DNA of 64,000 nucleotides from contig JAJDVQ010000035.1 of NCBI GenBank assembly GCA_022826045.1, positions 62,001-126,000 on the forward strand, in the 5' to 3' direction. Origin of the DNA: Acidimicrobiia bacterium (lineage in GTDB: Bacteria > Actinomycetota > Acidimicrobiia > Acidimicrobiales > Poriferisodalaceae). Below the pieces are notes generated by a model, which did no database searches, was not told the origin of the DNA, and saw only the letters and a program-made list of their open reading frames with translations. Shown in pieces: positions 14,484 to 24,509 of the stretch; position 1 is the first letter of the stretch; the number at the start of each line of letters is the position of its first letter. A program made the translations under genes and the position numbers.

Positions 14484-17432
14484 CTAGAACTGGCGGGCGT
14501 CGATGGTGACGCCGGCGGCTTGGGCTAGGGCGCGGAGGGTTTCGATGTCGGCGGGCTCGGCTGTGAGCGTGATCTGTGTGCTCTGAGTGATGTGCTGGAT
14601 CTCGTCGGTTTCGAAGCCGTCTTCGATGCGGTTGATGAGTTCGCGGAGCAGGTTGACGAGGCTGTCTCGGTCTACGTCGGGGCCGAGGCTCGTGTTGGCG
14701 GTCAACGAGAGCTGCCAGTGCTGGGGTGCTGGTGGCGGGGCTGGCGGACTCGGCGGAATTGGGACGGGCTGCGGTTGGGGTTGGTCGACGACCACGCCGT
14801 CCGGCGGTGCTGGGTCGGGGGTCGGCTCTGGCACATCTGGTGCCACGGGACGGCGGAGGCGGACGGTGCGCGAGGCCAGGTTGATGTCGCCGCGGTCGTG
14901 AACGGTGTACACGTTGTTGCCGTCGTCGATGAGTTCGACATCACCGCGACGGACGGCTTCGTAGATGGCCTCGGACAGCTCGCCTGCTCCAGTAGGCAGC
15001 AGTGGCTTGTGCGGGTTCGACCAGAAGCTGTCGCGGACCTCGGCGAGTGGCACGCCGTAGTCGCTGTCGCGCAGGTTGTGCATCAGAGCGCTGTAGCCGA
15101 ACTCACCGACTTCGAACGCCTTGCTCTCGTCGCGCAGCAACGCCCACACGTGGGCTCCGTTCAAGGCGTCCTGCTTGTCGTTCGCGAGGCGCACGAAGCG
15201 CTCTTTCCGTTCGAACTCGCCCTTCGGTGCGAGGTATGCGATGTGGCGGTAACACAGCTTGACGCGAGCATCGAGCGCCTTGAGCGCTTCGGCGGCGTCC
15301 CGCTTCGCTTGGGCAGCCATGTCCTCGTCGGCTTGGACGGCAGGAAGCTCGGCCACACGCTTGCGGGCCAGCCACTCCGAGGCGAGGCCTCGGGCCTGTG
15401 CGCGAGTCGCCGTGTTGGCGACCGCAAACACAGCCGACGATGCCCACTGCACGCTCATGGGGGACGAACCTCGGCCCATCGCGGCTGCGATTGCCTCGCG
15501 GGTCGCCGTGTCGTCGCCGTTGAACAGCGAAAACCAGCGCGAGTCCAGGATCACTAAGCGCGTCTGATGGTGCTGATCGATGCCAGCTTGGCCGATCACC
15601 TCGCTCGCCGCCGTACGCGAGATACCTTCCGCAGGCACGTCACCGCCATCAACCTGCATGACCATGTCGAATGGGCCTGAACTCGTGAGCTCAGCGGCTC
15701 GCTCCGTGACGGCTAGGTCGCGGTCGGCCTCGCTGACGGCCTGCTTCTCGGCCTTGGCGAGCATCCCCAGCGTCTTGCGGGTCTCCACCACCCACCGCTT
15801 GGGGCTGCTGCCCCGACCTGCGATCGAGTCCACCGAGGCCATTCCGGCATCTGTCTCCAGCAGTTCGACGGCCACCGCCTCGGCATCGCCGGCGCCGTAG
15901 CCGCTGACCGGCACGAACGACGCCGCGTGAAGCTCCGCTTCGGTCGCGCCCCGAGCACCGTTCGCCCTGGGGCACAGCGACCGGACGAACAGCGCCGTGG
16001 CAGTCCGCTCTGCCGCACGCGGGTTCTCGTTGCGCCAGCCGTCGCTGCGGGCCGTGTCCAACCGGCGTGCAACCCCGCGATCCGGGTTGTGCTGGTCGAC
16101 GATGTCGACGCTCGCGACTTCGCGCAAGTTCGACAGAGTCCGATGATCGGCCACCAAGCCGGAACTCAACAGCGAGTCGCGCACTTGGTGCGACTGCAAG
16201 GGCAAGTCGCCGCTGTCAATCAGCTCGGGAACCCACTCACCTTCGGCGGCACGCCGCGACTGCTCGAATGCCGCGGACGCGAAGAGGCGAATGGTGGACC
16301 GAACCCGCTGGAATCCGGCATGCTGCGCCCACTCGTTCTCGGCAAGAGCGATCAGGCTGGGATGGAACGGGTAGCAGCGCGCCACCGCGTCACGGAATGC
16401 TGGCCCTGAGGGCAGACTCAGCTTATCGAACACCTTGGTGGCCCACGGGCCTCGTACGTGCTCGATGAAGCGGTCCGCGACATGGTCCGTCTGTGCCCGA
16501 GTCGCCAGATGCTCGAACAGTCGCCGCCGAATGATCTCGGCGAAGTCGCCGCCGCCGGTCACCGCCGTGGTGCGGCCGTTGCGCGCTAGCAGCGCCTCGA
16601 GTTCCGTCTGGCACTCCACGCCCGTCTCGTTCAACGCCATGTCGTCCTGATCCGATGCGATCATCACCGCCACCACGACGCAGTTCGGCACGTCGTTCAC
16701 AATGTCGAGCAGCGCGCGCAGGAACGCCATCTCGCGCAGCGCGCCGTCCGGATCATTGGCGGCCACCAGCCGGATGTAGTCCATGATCTCGTCGATCAGG
16801 ATGAGGACGGGGCGGCCAGTGCTCCGCAGCGCTTCGGCCAGATGCTTCTTGCTAGTGATGTGCTCCTTGAACTGGTCGTAGCGGTGTCCGTCCTTGTCGA
16901 ACAGCCGCCACAGGAATCGCTCGCCGAGCAGCCGCGCAGGGCCGAAGTCTTCACTGGAAGCGGTGGTGTTGTCGCAGTCGAGCACAACGCAGACCGGACT
17001 GCCGAGGTCGGACCGCACGTTGCCGTCACCGGCGATTTCCCGCGCTGTGGCGAAGACTTCTCGGCCAAGGTCAGTCGGCGCCAGTTCGGCGGGATGCGCC
17101 GCGAGATGCCACAGGCCGATCAGCCCGTGCGATTTGCCGCCGCCCATCGCCTGGTCGAGCCGCCACACGGCACCGGACTGCGTCGACTCCTCCACGCCGA
17201 GCCGCACGGCAACCCGCGCCATGAGCTCGACGAGGTCGCCTGTCGGGTGGGTGATGGCGCCGTAGTAGGAGGGCGACGCGTACGGCGTTTGGTCGGACTC
17301 GACGCCCGCGACGCCGAACACTGCATCGTGCAGCGACATCTGCACGTCGTCGACAGCGCCATCGCTTCGCGTGACCTCGGACCGCAGGGAGATGGTCTCC
17401 CACCACGGGCGCGCTTGGATGCTTGCGGTCAT
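14484..17432 (-). CDS. DUF499-type AAA-like ATPase of a predicted antiphage system
   Basis: A 982-residue ATPase. DQAMGGGKSHGL (Lys100-Ser101) is the Walker A motif and VLILIDEIMDYI (Asp214-Glu215) the Walker B. The family resembles DUF499 proteins, which recur in predicted defence loci together with DUF1156-type methylases. A proline-rich linker (about 855-900, PDPAPPDG then alternating Pro-Gln) separates the main body from a C-terminal domain of about 80 residues that may be a protein-docking module. It lies 2 bp after the methylase gene in the same operon. Its exact role (motor, clamp loader or sensor) is not known to me. DUF assignment is by recognition of overall architecture, not by a search. 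Confidence 0.72.
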   Translation of the reverse strand: MTASIQARPWWETISLRSEVTRSDGAVDDVQMSLHDAVFGVAGVESDQTPYASPSYYGAITHPTGDLVELMARVAVRLGVEESTQSGAVWRLDQAMGGGKSHGLIGLWHLAAHPAELAPTDLGREVFATAREIAGDGNVRSDLGSPVCVVLDCDNTTASSEDFGPARLLGERFLWRLFDKDGHRYDQFKEHITSKKHLAEALRSTGRPVLILIDEIMDYIRLVAANDPDGALREMAFLRALLDIVNDVPNCVVVAVMIASDQDDMALNETGVECQTELEALLARNGRTTAVTGGGDFAEIIRRRLFEHLATRAQTDHVADRFIEHVRGPWATKVFDKLSLPSGPAFRDAVARCYPFHPSLIALAENEWAQHAGFQRVRSTIRLFASAAFEQSRRAAEGEWVPELIDSGDLPLQSHQVRDSLLSSGLVADHRTLSNLREVASVDIVDQHNPDRGVARRLDTARSDGWRNENPRAAERTATALFVRSLCPRANGARGATEAELHAASFVPVSGYGAGDAEAVAVELLETDAGMASVDSIAGRGSSPKRWVVETRKTLGMLAKAEKQAVSEADRDLAVTERAAELTSSGPFDMVMQVDGGDVPAEGISRTAASEVIGQAGIDQHHQTRLVILDSRWFSLFNGDDTATREAIAAAMGRGSSPMSVQWASSAVFAVANTATRAQARGLASEWLARKRVAELPAVQADEDMAAQAKRDAAEALKALDARVKLCYRHIAYLAPKGEFERKERFVRLANDKQDALNGAHVWALLRDESKAFEVGEFGYSALMHNLRDSDYGVPLAEVRDSFWSNPHKPLLPTGAGELSEAIYEAVRRGDVELIDDGNNVYTVHDRGDINLASRTVRLRRPVAPDVPEPTPDPAPPDGVVVDQPQPQPVPIPPSPPAPPPAPQHWQLSLTANTSLGPDVDRDSLVNLLRELINRIEDGFETDEIQHITQSTQITLTAEPADIETLRALAQAAGVTIDARQF

Positions 17433-17434
17433 CG

Positions 17435-20167
17435 TCAGTCGGTCCCCCCGTGTGCAAATAGCGTGCCCTGCCGATCCTGTTGTTCCTCTTCGGCCAGTCG
17501 CTCGTCGGTCTCACGCGTCAGCCGCGCGGCCCGCTCGGCGATCAGATGACGCTGCCGCACGGCCCAGGTGATGGTTTGTCCGTCACGATCACTCTCGCCG
17601 AGCACGCGAGCGAATTCCGACATTGCCGCCCACAGCATCTCGTCGTCTGCCCGCTCCAGTAACTGCAACGCCGTTGCTATGTCGCTGATGGAACGTCCTT
17701 CAGCGGTAACAGCGAGCACGATGTCCACCACAGGGCTTGTGGGGTGGAGGCTGAGCGAGTCGGCCGTCTCATCGCCGAATGCCAGACGTGGACCGCCCTT
17801 CACCTTCTGCAGCACTCCCTTGACATCATCCTCGGTCACGTCGTAGGACAGCCGCAGCCAGCGTGCCTCGGATGCCGGGGCGACGCTGCGGCCGTGCTGG
17901 CGCAGCCACGACAGCGCGAACCGGGTGCGCACATCGAAGTCGGTGAGCTTGAACCGGTCGATCCGTACGTCGGCGGCTTCTTCGACGGCGCGATGCGCCA
18001 TACCCAAGAAGTGGTCGAACGGCACCGGATGGCCGGTGAAGTCACGCACTTCGGAGTACCTGCCGACAACCTCCATCGCCGGCGCGATCGCCGCCATGCG
18101 CTGGTCGGAATCGGCCAAACCGTCATCAGTCCAGGCGGGGACGCGCGAAGCGATCACCGCCCGAATCTCCTCGTCGACGACGCGGACATCGCCAACGGGC
18201 CGATCCTGCTTGGCGGCACGGCACGCCATCATGATCGTGTTGTCGATGTACTCACCGGTTTGTTTCCCGCCCTTCTCGGTACTGCAAGGCCACGAACCCG
18301 TCAGCACCAGCCCCGCATCGGTGATGGCCGTGAGCACTCGAACCCAGGCATCAGGGTCTCCATGCCCGAACACGATGCTGACGACACCTTCGGGCTTGAC
18401 TTTGAGTCGCGCCTGCTCAAATGCCTTCGTGATGGTCTGCCTGTAGTGGGCTTCCGTACGATGATCGGGATCGTCGACCGTCGTGAACTTGATGACCGCT
18501 TCGTGCGTCTTCTCCTGCAGCCTCCCGGCATCAGTCGTCATGCCAAGCCATGGATCGGCTGTTACCAAGGCCCGTTTGAGCCACACGTACATCAAGTCAG
18601 ATGAGTCGCAGTAGTTGATCATCGAGTCGTACGGCGGATCGGTCACCACTGAATCGAGGGACGCGTCGGGTAACGCCAACTCGGTGGCAGAACCGCGCTG
18701 CACCGATGCCGGAATGCCAGCAACTCGCTCAAGTTGCTTGCGGAGGCTTCGAATCGTGTGAACCGACAATGAGATCCACGTGCCCGGACCCTCACCGCAT
18801 CCGGTTTCGAAGTAATCGAAGCTGTGTGAGATACCGGAGTCGTTGTAGTAGATGTGCCCCGTTTTCTGCGAGGGAACCTGAAGCGTCGCGCACCTGCTGC
18901 TGTATTTCATTCGACGGGCGAGATTCGAAGCGGCGTAGCCGGCCAGAGCCGAGACGTAGTCCTCGCTGGCCCCCGCAGCTTGCATCCGCGCGCTCATATG
19001 GTTGACGATGCGTGCAAGCCGGACGAACCCAAGGGTTTGGCGGTCGTTGCACAGTTCGCCCCAGCTGCGATATCCGAAGTTCACGGGGGCGATGAACCTC
19101 GAGAGCCCGGGGTCCATCGGCTCACGGGGCACTGCAGATAAGTCAGGCCCGAATGGCCCTTCCGCGCTGAGCACCGCGTCGATTCTCTCCGCGGCAGCCA
19201 GATCGGCGCTGCTCGGCTCGCGGTAGCGCTTGCCAACATCAGCATCAAGATCGGCAACTGCAAGCATCACATCATCCTTGAGGCCGTCACGCATCATGCG
19301 CTTGAGCGTTTCCGAGTGATGTGTGTGGCCGCAGAACGAACAGACGCCGCTCTTGCCGCGATCCCCCGCAGTCTCTCGCAGTGTGGGTTGAGACTCCGGC
19401 TTCCCGTCGTGAATCTCGGTAGCAAAGGCGCCTAACGATTCGTGGGGGACGATTCGGTACGACTGTCCCGGGTCGTCCTTCTTTAGGTTGGGATTGCGAA
19501 GGGCGAGCCTTCCGGTGAGCGGAAATCGATTGCCGCAGTTCGTGCAGGGCAGCGTCACAGCCCACACGTAGCCCCACGGACGCTTGCCGTTGACTACTGG
19601 ATAAAACTCACCCATCACGGACTCGTAACGACGTCCTACTTCGTTGAGCACGAATCTCACGTCTCGCAATAGCCGCGGTTCGGTGAAGTACTCGGCGGCG
19701 TGCTCGTCGTACCCCTCGAACGGCAACGGCGGCTCGTCGTCCCAATTGCGCATCGGGTAGTCGGCCAACAAGCGGCCGGCGAGAGTTGCCACCGGTGAGT
19801 AGTCGATTCCCCAAGCCTGCACTCCCAAGCGGGCCGCTTCGAGCGGAATCATCGCCCTGCCCGAGAACGGGTCACAGAGCTTCGCACCGTCGGGGTAGTG
19901 CTTGGCAAGCTCGGCGCGCAATTCGACGTTCGCGGCGTCGTAGTCGGTCATCGCCTCTCGCACGAGACCCTTCAGGCTTTCCTGTTCGCTCGGATCGTGA
20001 GGCCACGGCAACAACGAGCAGAGCACGGCCGCCTTGGCCTGGGCCAGCGGTCGCGACGCGAACCAAGTGAACAGGCTTTTCTCCGCGAAGCCGGTGCCCC
20101 AGCCTCGCGTCGAGTGCGTCGAGACTTCCTCGCACGGGAACCATCTCTCGATCAAGCGCGTGCTCAT
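17435..20167 (-). CDS. DUF1156-type zinc-ribbon adenine DNA methyltransferase
   Basis: A 910-residue predicted N6-adenine methyltransferase. The N-terminus (LIERWFPCEEVS) is typical of DUF1156 proteins; CDPFSGRAMIPLEA (about 98-110) is the SAM-binding motif; CTNCGNRF and CSFCGHTHH form a zinc ribbon in the middle; TDPPYDSMINY (about 511) is the catalytic DPPY. It overlaps the helicase gene by 4 bp (ATGA) and is followed after 2 bp by the ATPase. It presumably marks self DNA, or forms part of a methylation-gated defence complex with the helicase and ATPase. Confidence 0.85.
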   Translation of the reverse strand: MSTRLIERWFPCEEVSTHSTRGWGTGFAEKSLFTWFASRPLAQAKAAVLCSLLPWPHDPSEQESLKGLVREAMTDYDAANVELRAELAKHYPDGAKLCDPFSGRAMIPLEAARLGVQAWGIDYSPVATLAGRLLADYPMRNWDDEPPLPFEGYDEHAAEYFTEPRLLRDVRFVLNEVGRRYESVMGEFYPVVNGKRPWGYVWAVTLPCTNCGNRFPLTGRLALRNPNLKKDDPGQSYRIVPHESLGAFATEIHDGKPESQPTLRETAGDRGKSGVCSFCGHTHHSETLKRMMRDGLKDDVMLAVADLDADVGKRYREPSSADLAAAERIDAVLSAEGPFGPDLSAVPREPMDPGLSRFIAPVNFGYRSWGELCNDRQTLGFVRLARIVNHMSARMQAAGASEDYVSALAGYAASNLARRMKYSSRCATLQVPSQKTGHIYYNDSGISHSFDYFETGCGEGPGTWISLSVHTIRSLRKQLERVAGIPASVQRGSATELALPDASLDSVVTDPPYDSMINYCDSSDLMYVWLKRALVTADPWLGMTTDAGRLQEKTHEAVIKFTTVDDPDHRTEAHYRQTITKAFEQARLKVKPEGVVSIVFGHGDPDAWVRVLTAITDAGLVLTGSWPCSTEKGGKQTGEYIDNTIMMACRAAKQDRPVGDVRVVDEEIRAVIASRVPAWTDDGLADSDQRMAAIAPAMEVVGRYSEVRDFTGHPVPFDHFLGMAHRAVEEAADVRIDRFKLTDFDVRTRFALSWLRQHGRSVAPASEARWLRLSYDVTEDDVKGVLQKVKGGPRLAFGDETADSLSLHPTSPVVDIVLAVTAEGRSISDIATALQLLERADDEMLWAAMSEFARVLGESDRDGQTITWAVRQRHLIAERAARLTRETDERLAEEEQQDRQGTLFAHGGTD

Positions 20168-23100
20168 GAATGCCCGCCTTGATGCTCGAGTGCTGTGCTC
20201 AATGCGCTGCCGGTGAGCCGATACTCAGTGACGTTCTCAAGACTGTCGCGGAACACGCTCGCCGGGTTCTGCCAATGCCCGAACAGGCTGCCTTCACCGT
20301 CGATGCAGTTGTCCACCACGTACAGCCAGTAGTCGTCGCCGTGCTGACGGGCGCTGGTCAGTTCGCCGGAGGTCAAGCGCACACCGCTCGAAGAGGCTTG
20401 GCCGGCCACGCCCTTGACTTCGATGCAGCGCACCTGCGGCCCGCGGCGGGCTTCGAGGTCGTAGCCGCGGTTCTGCGTGTGGACATCGGTGACGTGCCAG
20501 CCGTCAGCCGCCAGGTGCTCGGTCACCCAACGCATCGATACCTCTTCGCTCTCGGCCGCGGACTCGAGATCCGCTGCATCGACGTCCAGTCCGGCAACTA
20601 CACGCGCCCAGCCGATGCAGCGCGGTGCCGATGCGGTCACCTGCGCGACCTTGTGGGCTTCGGCAAGCCGGCTGTCGACCGCTGACTTGATTCGCTGGCG
20701 TTCCTTCCTGCCCACCGCGCGGTCGGCGATGTGGTCGGTGAGATGGTTCGGTAGCGGCAGCAACTGGCCTCGCAGCTGCGCCACCCACGCGCTGAGCCGC
20801 TGTTCGCGCGCTGTGCGTTCAGCTTCGGAGGCGTTGCGTGCCACGGCCAGCGCTGCTTTGGCGACTGAATCATCGAGCGGCGCGCACTCGGCCGTTGTAC
20901 CGGCGCTCGCCAACTCTGACGACGGCGCTACGAGGTTCGGCAGTTCCGCCCACGAGACGCGGCGCGTTGTGCCATCGGCCATTGCGGCGATCAGCCAAGT
21001 CTGCGTGCTGTGCCTGGGGTGATGCCGCGGGTTGTCACTTTTTCCGCCTTCGACGATGTCGCTCTCGAACACGAACAACGTGTAGCTCTCGGGCGAAGCG
21101 GTGTCGCACAGCACAGCGCCCTGCCACATGTCGGCCTCAAGCCGGGCACGCAGCCCTTCGACCAGCGCGCCGAAGACGTCGTCGCTCGGCCCGAGCATGT
21201 AGGCATCGGCTGCGCGGTTGACGCCTTGGGCCATTGCGGTTGACCGAGCTTCGTGCCGGGTCACCACCAACGACTGCTTGCGGCCGACGCTGCCCAGAGC
21301 CAAAGGCAGTTCCCAGCCGTGAGCCTTCGGGTCCGTAGACAGGTAGTAGAAGCCGTCGCCGAGCGGCGCTGGTCGGCAGCCGATCAGGCTTGCCGAGGCG
21401 GCCCGTTCCAAGAAGTGCTCGACAATGACGGGGTTGACACGGGCGACGATGTCATCGATGCGCGCTGCGTTCGCCGTCTCGGTGTCCACCTCCACGCTGA
21501 GTTGCGTGGATTCCGCCAAGTAGTCGTCTCGGGCCTGTCTGAGATCATCGACGCTGGGCCACGGGTCGCCCGGATCGACCGGGGAGTCGCCGTACCACGG
21601 CAAGAGGGACTGCTCTGCTGTGCCTGCGTTCGCGCGGGCGCGTTCCATCACTGCTGCCAGGCAGTCGAACATCTGGCCGTCGAGTTCGTTGGCGGCGGCA
21701 ATCAATCGCTCAAGCAGCGTGGCTAGCACGTCTCCTTCGCGCGTGCCGAGCGCTACCAGGTTGTAGAGGTACACCTTGTCGTCTTGGCCGATGCGATGGA
21801 TGCGCCCCATGCGCTGCTCAAGGCGGACGAGCGACCATGGGATGTCCCAGTTGACGAGCACATGGGCGGCTTGCAGGTCGATGCCCTCGTTCCCTGCATC
21901 GGTGGAGACGATCACCTCGAACTCGCCGTCCTCGAACTGCTGGCGCGTGACGGCGCGTTCGGCGTGACTGTCTGCTCCCGAGTAGCTGCGTGCCGTGTAG
22001 CCGGCCTTCGTGAACATGCGCACCAGCCATGAGGCCGTGTCGGCGTACTCGGTGAACACGACGAGTTGCTCGCCTGATCCGGAAGTGATGCCGTGCTCGG
22101 CCAAGCATTTGTTCACAGGCAGCCACTTGGAAACTGCTGAACTGGTGTCGGCGGCGATGCGTGCCGCCTCGACGGCCGTTTCCAAGTCGGCCAGCAGTTC
22201 GGTGATCGCTTCGCGCTCGGCACGGGCGTCGAGCGAGCGGGCTGCGGTGACTTGCTCCTCAGCTGCGTCGTCGTCGCTCTCGCGTTCGATGACGGCGACA
22301 TCGTCGTCAGCCGCGAGCGCCGGTCCGTCGGCGGTACCCATCCGGTCAAGGCGGCGCCGCAGCGTGCAGGTGAGCGCGTACAGCGATGACGCCGCTCGCT
22401 TGCCATAGACCATCGCGGCGAGCTGGCGTCCGCGAACCGGGAAGTAGGTATTGGCGATGTACTGCGACGCGTCGTAGAACTGCCGCTCGGTGGCATTCAG
22501 CCGCACCTTGAGATTGAACGCCTCGCGCTCACGGAACAGCCGTGTGTGCGAGTCGTAGTCGAGCAACTGCTCCTTCATGCGGCGCAGGAAGTGCAGCGAG
22601 CCAGGGCGGATGAGCTTGCGAGTGGGCGGTGCGCCGGCCCCGGGCTGCGACGCCAGAGTGTCGCCGCCAACCGCACTGGGGAAGATCGTCGGGTCAACCA
22701 AGTGCAGCAGTTCCCGGAAATAGCGCTCGTCGCCTCGGTGCGGCGTTGCGGTGAGGAAGAGTGCGTGCGGCACGTCGGCAGAGAGTTCGCGCCCGACGCG
22801 GTGCAGTGTTTCCGCAGTCGGCGTCATGCGGTGCGCCTCGTCGAAGATGACGGCATCCCAGCCGGCCTCGTTTGGATGCAGCGCTTCACGTACTTGCGGG
22901 TTCGCGGCGGCCAGGTGCAGCGACACCACCCAGGTGTCGTCCGGCGCAGTAGTCAAGCCGTCCCAGCGCACTGTCTCGGCGGTCACCTCCCGCAAACCGC
23001 CGCCGAGGAATCGCTCGAAATCGGCCTGCCACTTGCTCACCAGGTGTGCCGGGCAGACCACCAGTGCCCGCTTCACCAGTCCGAGGCGCTGGGCTTCGCG

Positions 23101-23691
23101 CAGCCACAGGCCCGACATCATCGTCTTGCCGGTACCTGGCTCATCGGCCAGCAGGAATCGCAGGAGCGGCTGGGTCAGCATCCGCCCGTACACCGCATCC
23201 ATCTGATGCGGATAGGGCCGCAGCCGAGTGGACACCAGCACCGTGGACGCAGCGGCGCGTGTTGCGTCGAGCATCCATTCCGTCCACAGCCCGGCAAGCA
23301 CCACCTCCGGCACCGCCCGGCCGTCAGCGGCTACGACCTGCAGCGATTCGAACGCCTCAGCCGTCAGCGACACCTTACGCAGCGAAGCGCCGTCATCGTC
23401 GTTGCCGTCCGACTCGGACGGGTCTGCCACGTACAGATCGAACTTGCGCTCACGCGGCACGCACATGTCCACCAGCACGATCGCCGCCTCGCCCGGCAGC
23501 CTGACTCGCTGCCCCACCAGCGCCGCAGCCCGCTCGCCCAGCGTCTGCCCCTCCGCCTCCAGCACCCCCGTGACAGTACCGACCCGCTGCGACATCAGTT
23601 GCGTAGCCTCGCCGCCCGCCTCGAACCGCACACCTATTCCAAGGTGCAGTCTCAATCCTCCAGATGCACCCCAGAGGTCCCGAGAACTCAA
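20164..23691 (-). CDS. SNF2-like superfamily 2 helicase with C-terminal DUF3883-like domain
   Basis: Up to 1175 residues. LRPYPHQMDAV and LADEPGTGKTMM (Lys189-Thr190) are the Q/Walker A region, VIFDEAHRM the DEAH box, LFLTATPHRGD motif III, and VSTDAGNEGIDLQAAHVLVNWD with RLEQRMGRIHRIGQ motifs V-VI of the C-terminal lobe. The last 120 residues (NRGYDLEARRG... IEVKGVAG) match the nuclease-like DUF3883 fold. This build resembles DISARM DrmD-type helicases, but no DrmA, DrmB or DrmC genes are present. Its start lies 39 bp after the Abi gene; GTG 23631 or ATG 23595 are alternatives because the first 30 residues look non-conserved. It is the large motor of the operon. Confidence 0.85.
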   Translation of the reverse strand: MSSRDLWGASGGLRLHLGIGVRFEAGGEATQLMSQRVGTVTGVLEAEGQTLGERAAALVGQRVRLPGEAAIVLVDMCVPRERKFDLYVADPSESDGNDDDGASLRKVSLTAEAFESLQVVAADGRAVPEVVLAGLWTEWMLDATRAAASTVLVSTRLRPYPHQMDAVYGRMLTQPLLRFLLADEPGTGKTMMSGLWLREAQRLGLVKRALVVCPAHLVSKWQADFERFLGGGLREVTAETVRWDGLTTAPDDTWVVSLHLAAANPQVREALHPNEAGWDAVIFDEAHRMTPTAETLHRVGRELSADVPHALFLTATPHRGDERYFRELLHLVDPTIFPSAVGGDTLASQPGAGAPPTRKLIRPGSLHFLRRMKEQLLDYDSHTRLFREREAFNLKVRLNATERQFYDASQYIANTYFPVRGRQLAAMVYGKRAASSLYALTCTLRRRLDRMGTADGPALAADDDVAVIERESDDDAAEEQVTAARSLDARAEREAITELLADLETAVEAARIAADTSSAVSKWLPVNKCLAEHGITSGSGEQLVVFTEYADTASWLVRMFTKAGYTARSYSGADSHAERAVTRQQFEDGEFEVIVSTDAGNEGIDLQAAHVLVNWDIPWSLVRLEQRMGRIHRIGQDDKVYLYNLVALGTREGDVLATLLERLIAAANELDGQMFDCLAAVMERARANAGTAEQSLLPWYGDSPVDPGDPWPSVDDLRQARDDYLAESTQLSVEVDTETANAARIDDIVARVNPVIVEHFLERAASASLIGCRPAPLGDGFYYLSTDPKAHGWELPLALGSVGRKQSLVVTRHEARSTAMAQGVNRAADAYMLGPSDDVFGALVEGLRARLEADMWQGAVLCDTASPESYTLFVFESDIVEGGKSDNPRHHPRHSTQTWLIAAMADGTTRRVSWAELPNLVAPSSELASAGTTAECAPLDDSVAKAALAVARNASEAERTAREQRLSAWVAQLRGQLLPLPNHLTDHIADRAVGRKERQRIKSAVDSRLAEAHKVAQVTASAPRCIGWARVVAGLDVDAADLESAAESEEVSMRWVTEHLAADGWHVTDVHTQNRGYDLEARRGPQVRCIEVKGVAGQASSSGVRLTSGELTSARQHGDDYWLYVVDNCIDGEGSLFGHWQNPASVFRDSLENVTEYRLTGSALSTALEHQGGHS

Positions 23692-23730
23692 CGTGAGGTG
23701 CCGTACCTCTGACGATCACTTTGGATTCGG

Positions 23731-24417
23731 TCAAAACCTGCCAATTCGTGAGACCGGAGTCGCCATCACCTCAGGCACCCTGCTGTGGTGCCGGACCCAG
23801 TCAGCGACTTCGGGCGACAGCATCTGGAGCAACCGGAGAATTCTGGCGTAGTCGTCTCGAAGTCTTCTGCGAATTATCGGTTCGTGGTGCGCTATGCGGT
23901 TGCGCAGCGTTCGGAGCCGGTCGAGTTGGTCGTATACGTCCTTGCGCGCTGGCGTCGGGTTGAACGCCTGGTGAAGCAGTGGACGCCATAGCAGGCGGTC
24001 ATTGCCCTTTGCGAGCAGTCCGACCCAGAGGCCGAACGTGCTCGCAGCGACGATCCTCGCCGGCGTCTCGGTCTTGCCTTCGCGGCGTAGAGCCTGCTTC
24101 GCGCTCTCGATGGCTTTTTGTTGGCTATTGCCCAAGCCGATCTTCTCGTACCAGTCCTCGCCGTATTGGTCCGAAAGCAGACGGTGCATGGTGTTGCGTA
24201 GGGTCACTTCAAGCGCTTGCAGCGGTCCGAGGAATGCTGAAGCGAGTGCTGCGTTGCGCACATACAGACGCAGGGCCCTGAGTTCGCTCCCGTTGGCGAG
24301 CGCGAGGTACGTTCGAATACGATCGGCGGAGATCGTCTCCAAGATTGCCGTTCTTGTCGCGTCGTCGTAGGTGTACAGGTCGCCTTCGTGCCCTTGATTC
24401 TGTGGTGCTAGCCTCAT
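23731..24417 (-). CDS. Abi-family HEPN protein (abortive-infection-like)
   Basis: A 228-residue alpha-helical protein like the Abi_2 / AbiD-AbiF group. It ends in the HEPN RNase motif RxxxxH, seen as RNRIAHHEPI, with the usual ALEVTLRN segment upstream. HEPN proteins of this type cleave RNA to halt growth of infected cells. A strong AAGGAG lies 8 nt before ATG 24417. It is the second gene of the minus-strand defence operon, 39 bp ahead of the helicase, implying that a suicidal effector is built into this system. Confidence 0.85.
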   Translation of the reverse strand: MRLAPQNQGHEGDLYTYDDATRTAILETISADRIRTYLALANGSELRALRLYVRNAALASAFLGPLQALEVTLRNTMHRLLSDQYGEDWYEKIGLGNSQQKAIESAKQALRREGKTETPARIVAASTFGLWVGLLAKGNDRLLWRPLLHQAFNPTPARKDVYDQLDRLRTLRNRIAHHEPIIRRRLRDDYARILRLLQMLSPEVADWVRHHSRVPEVMATPVSRIGRF

Positions 24418-24509
24418 GGGCGTACGCTCCTTGTTCGCCTCTCGCGGAAGCGGCTGGGGGCAGACCTTGGGGGGGCGACACCAGATCTGGTGCCGCCCCC
24501 CGACTCCTC

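Noticed and set aside
13597-23691. Classical DISARM or BREX identity for the island
   Set aside because: No DUF1998 protein, phospholipase D protein, PglZ or BrxC-type gene is present; only the helicase and methylase are reminiscent.
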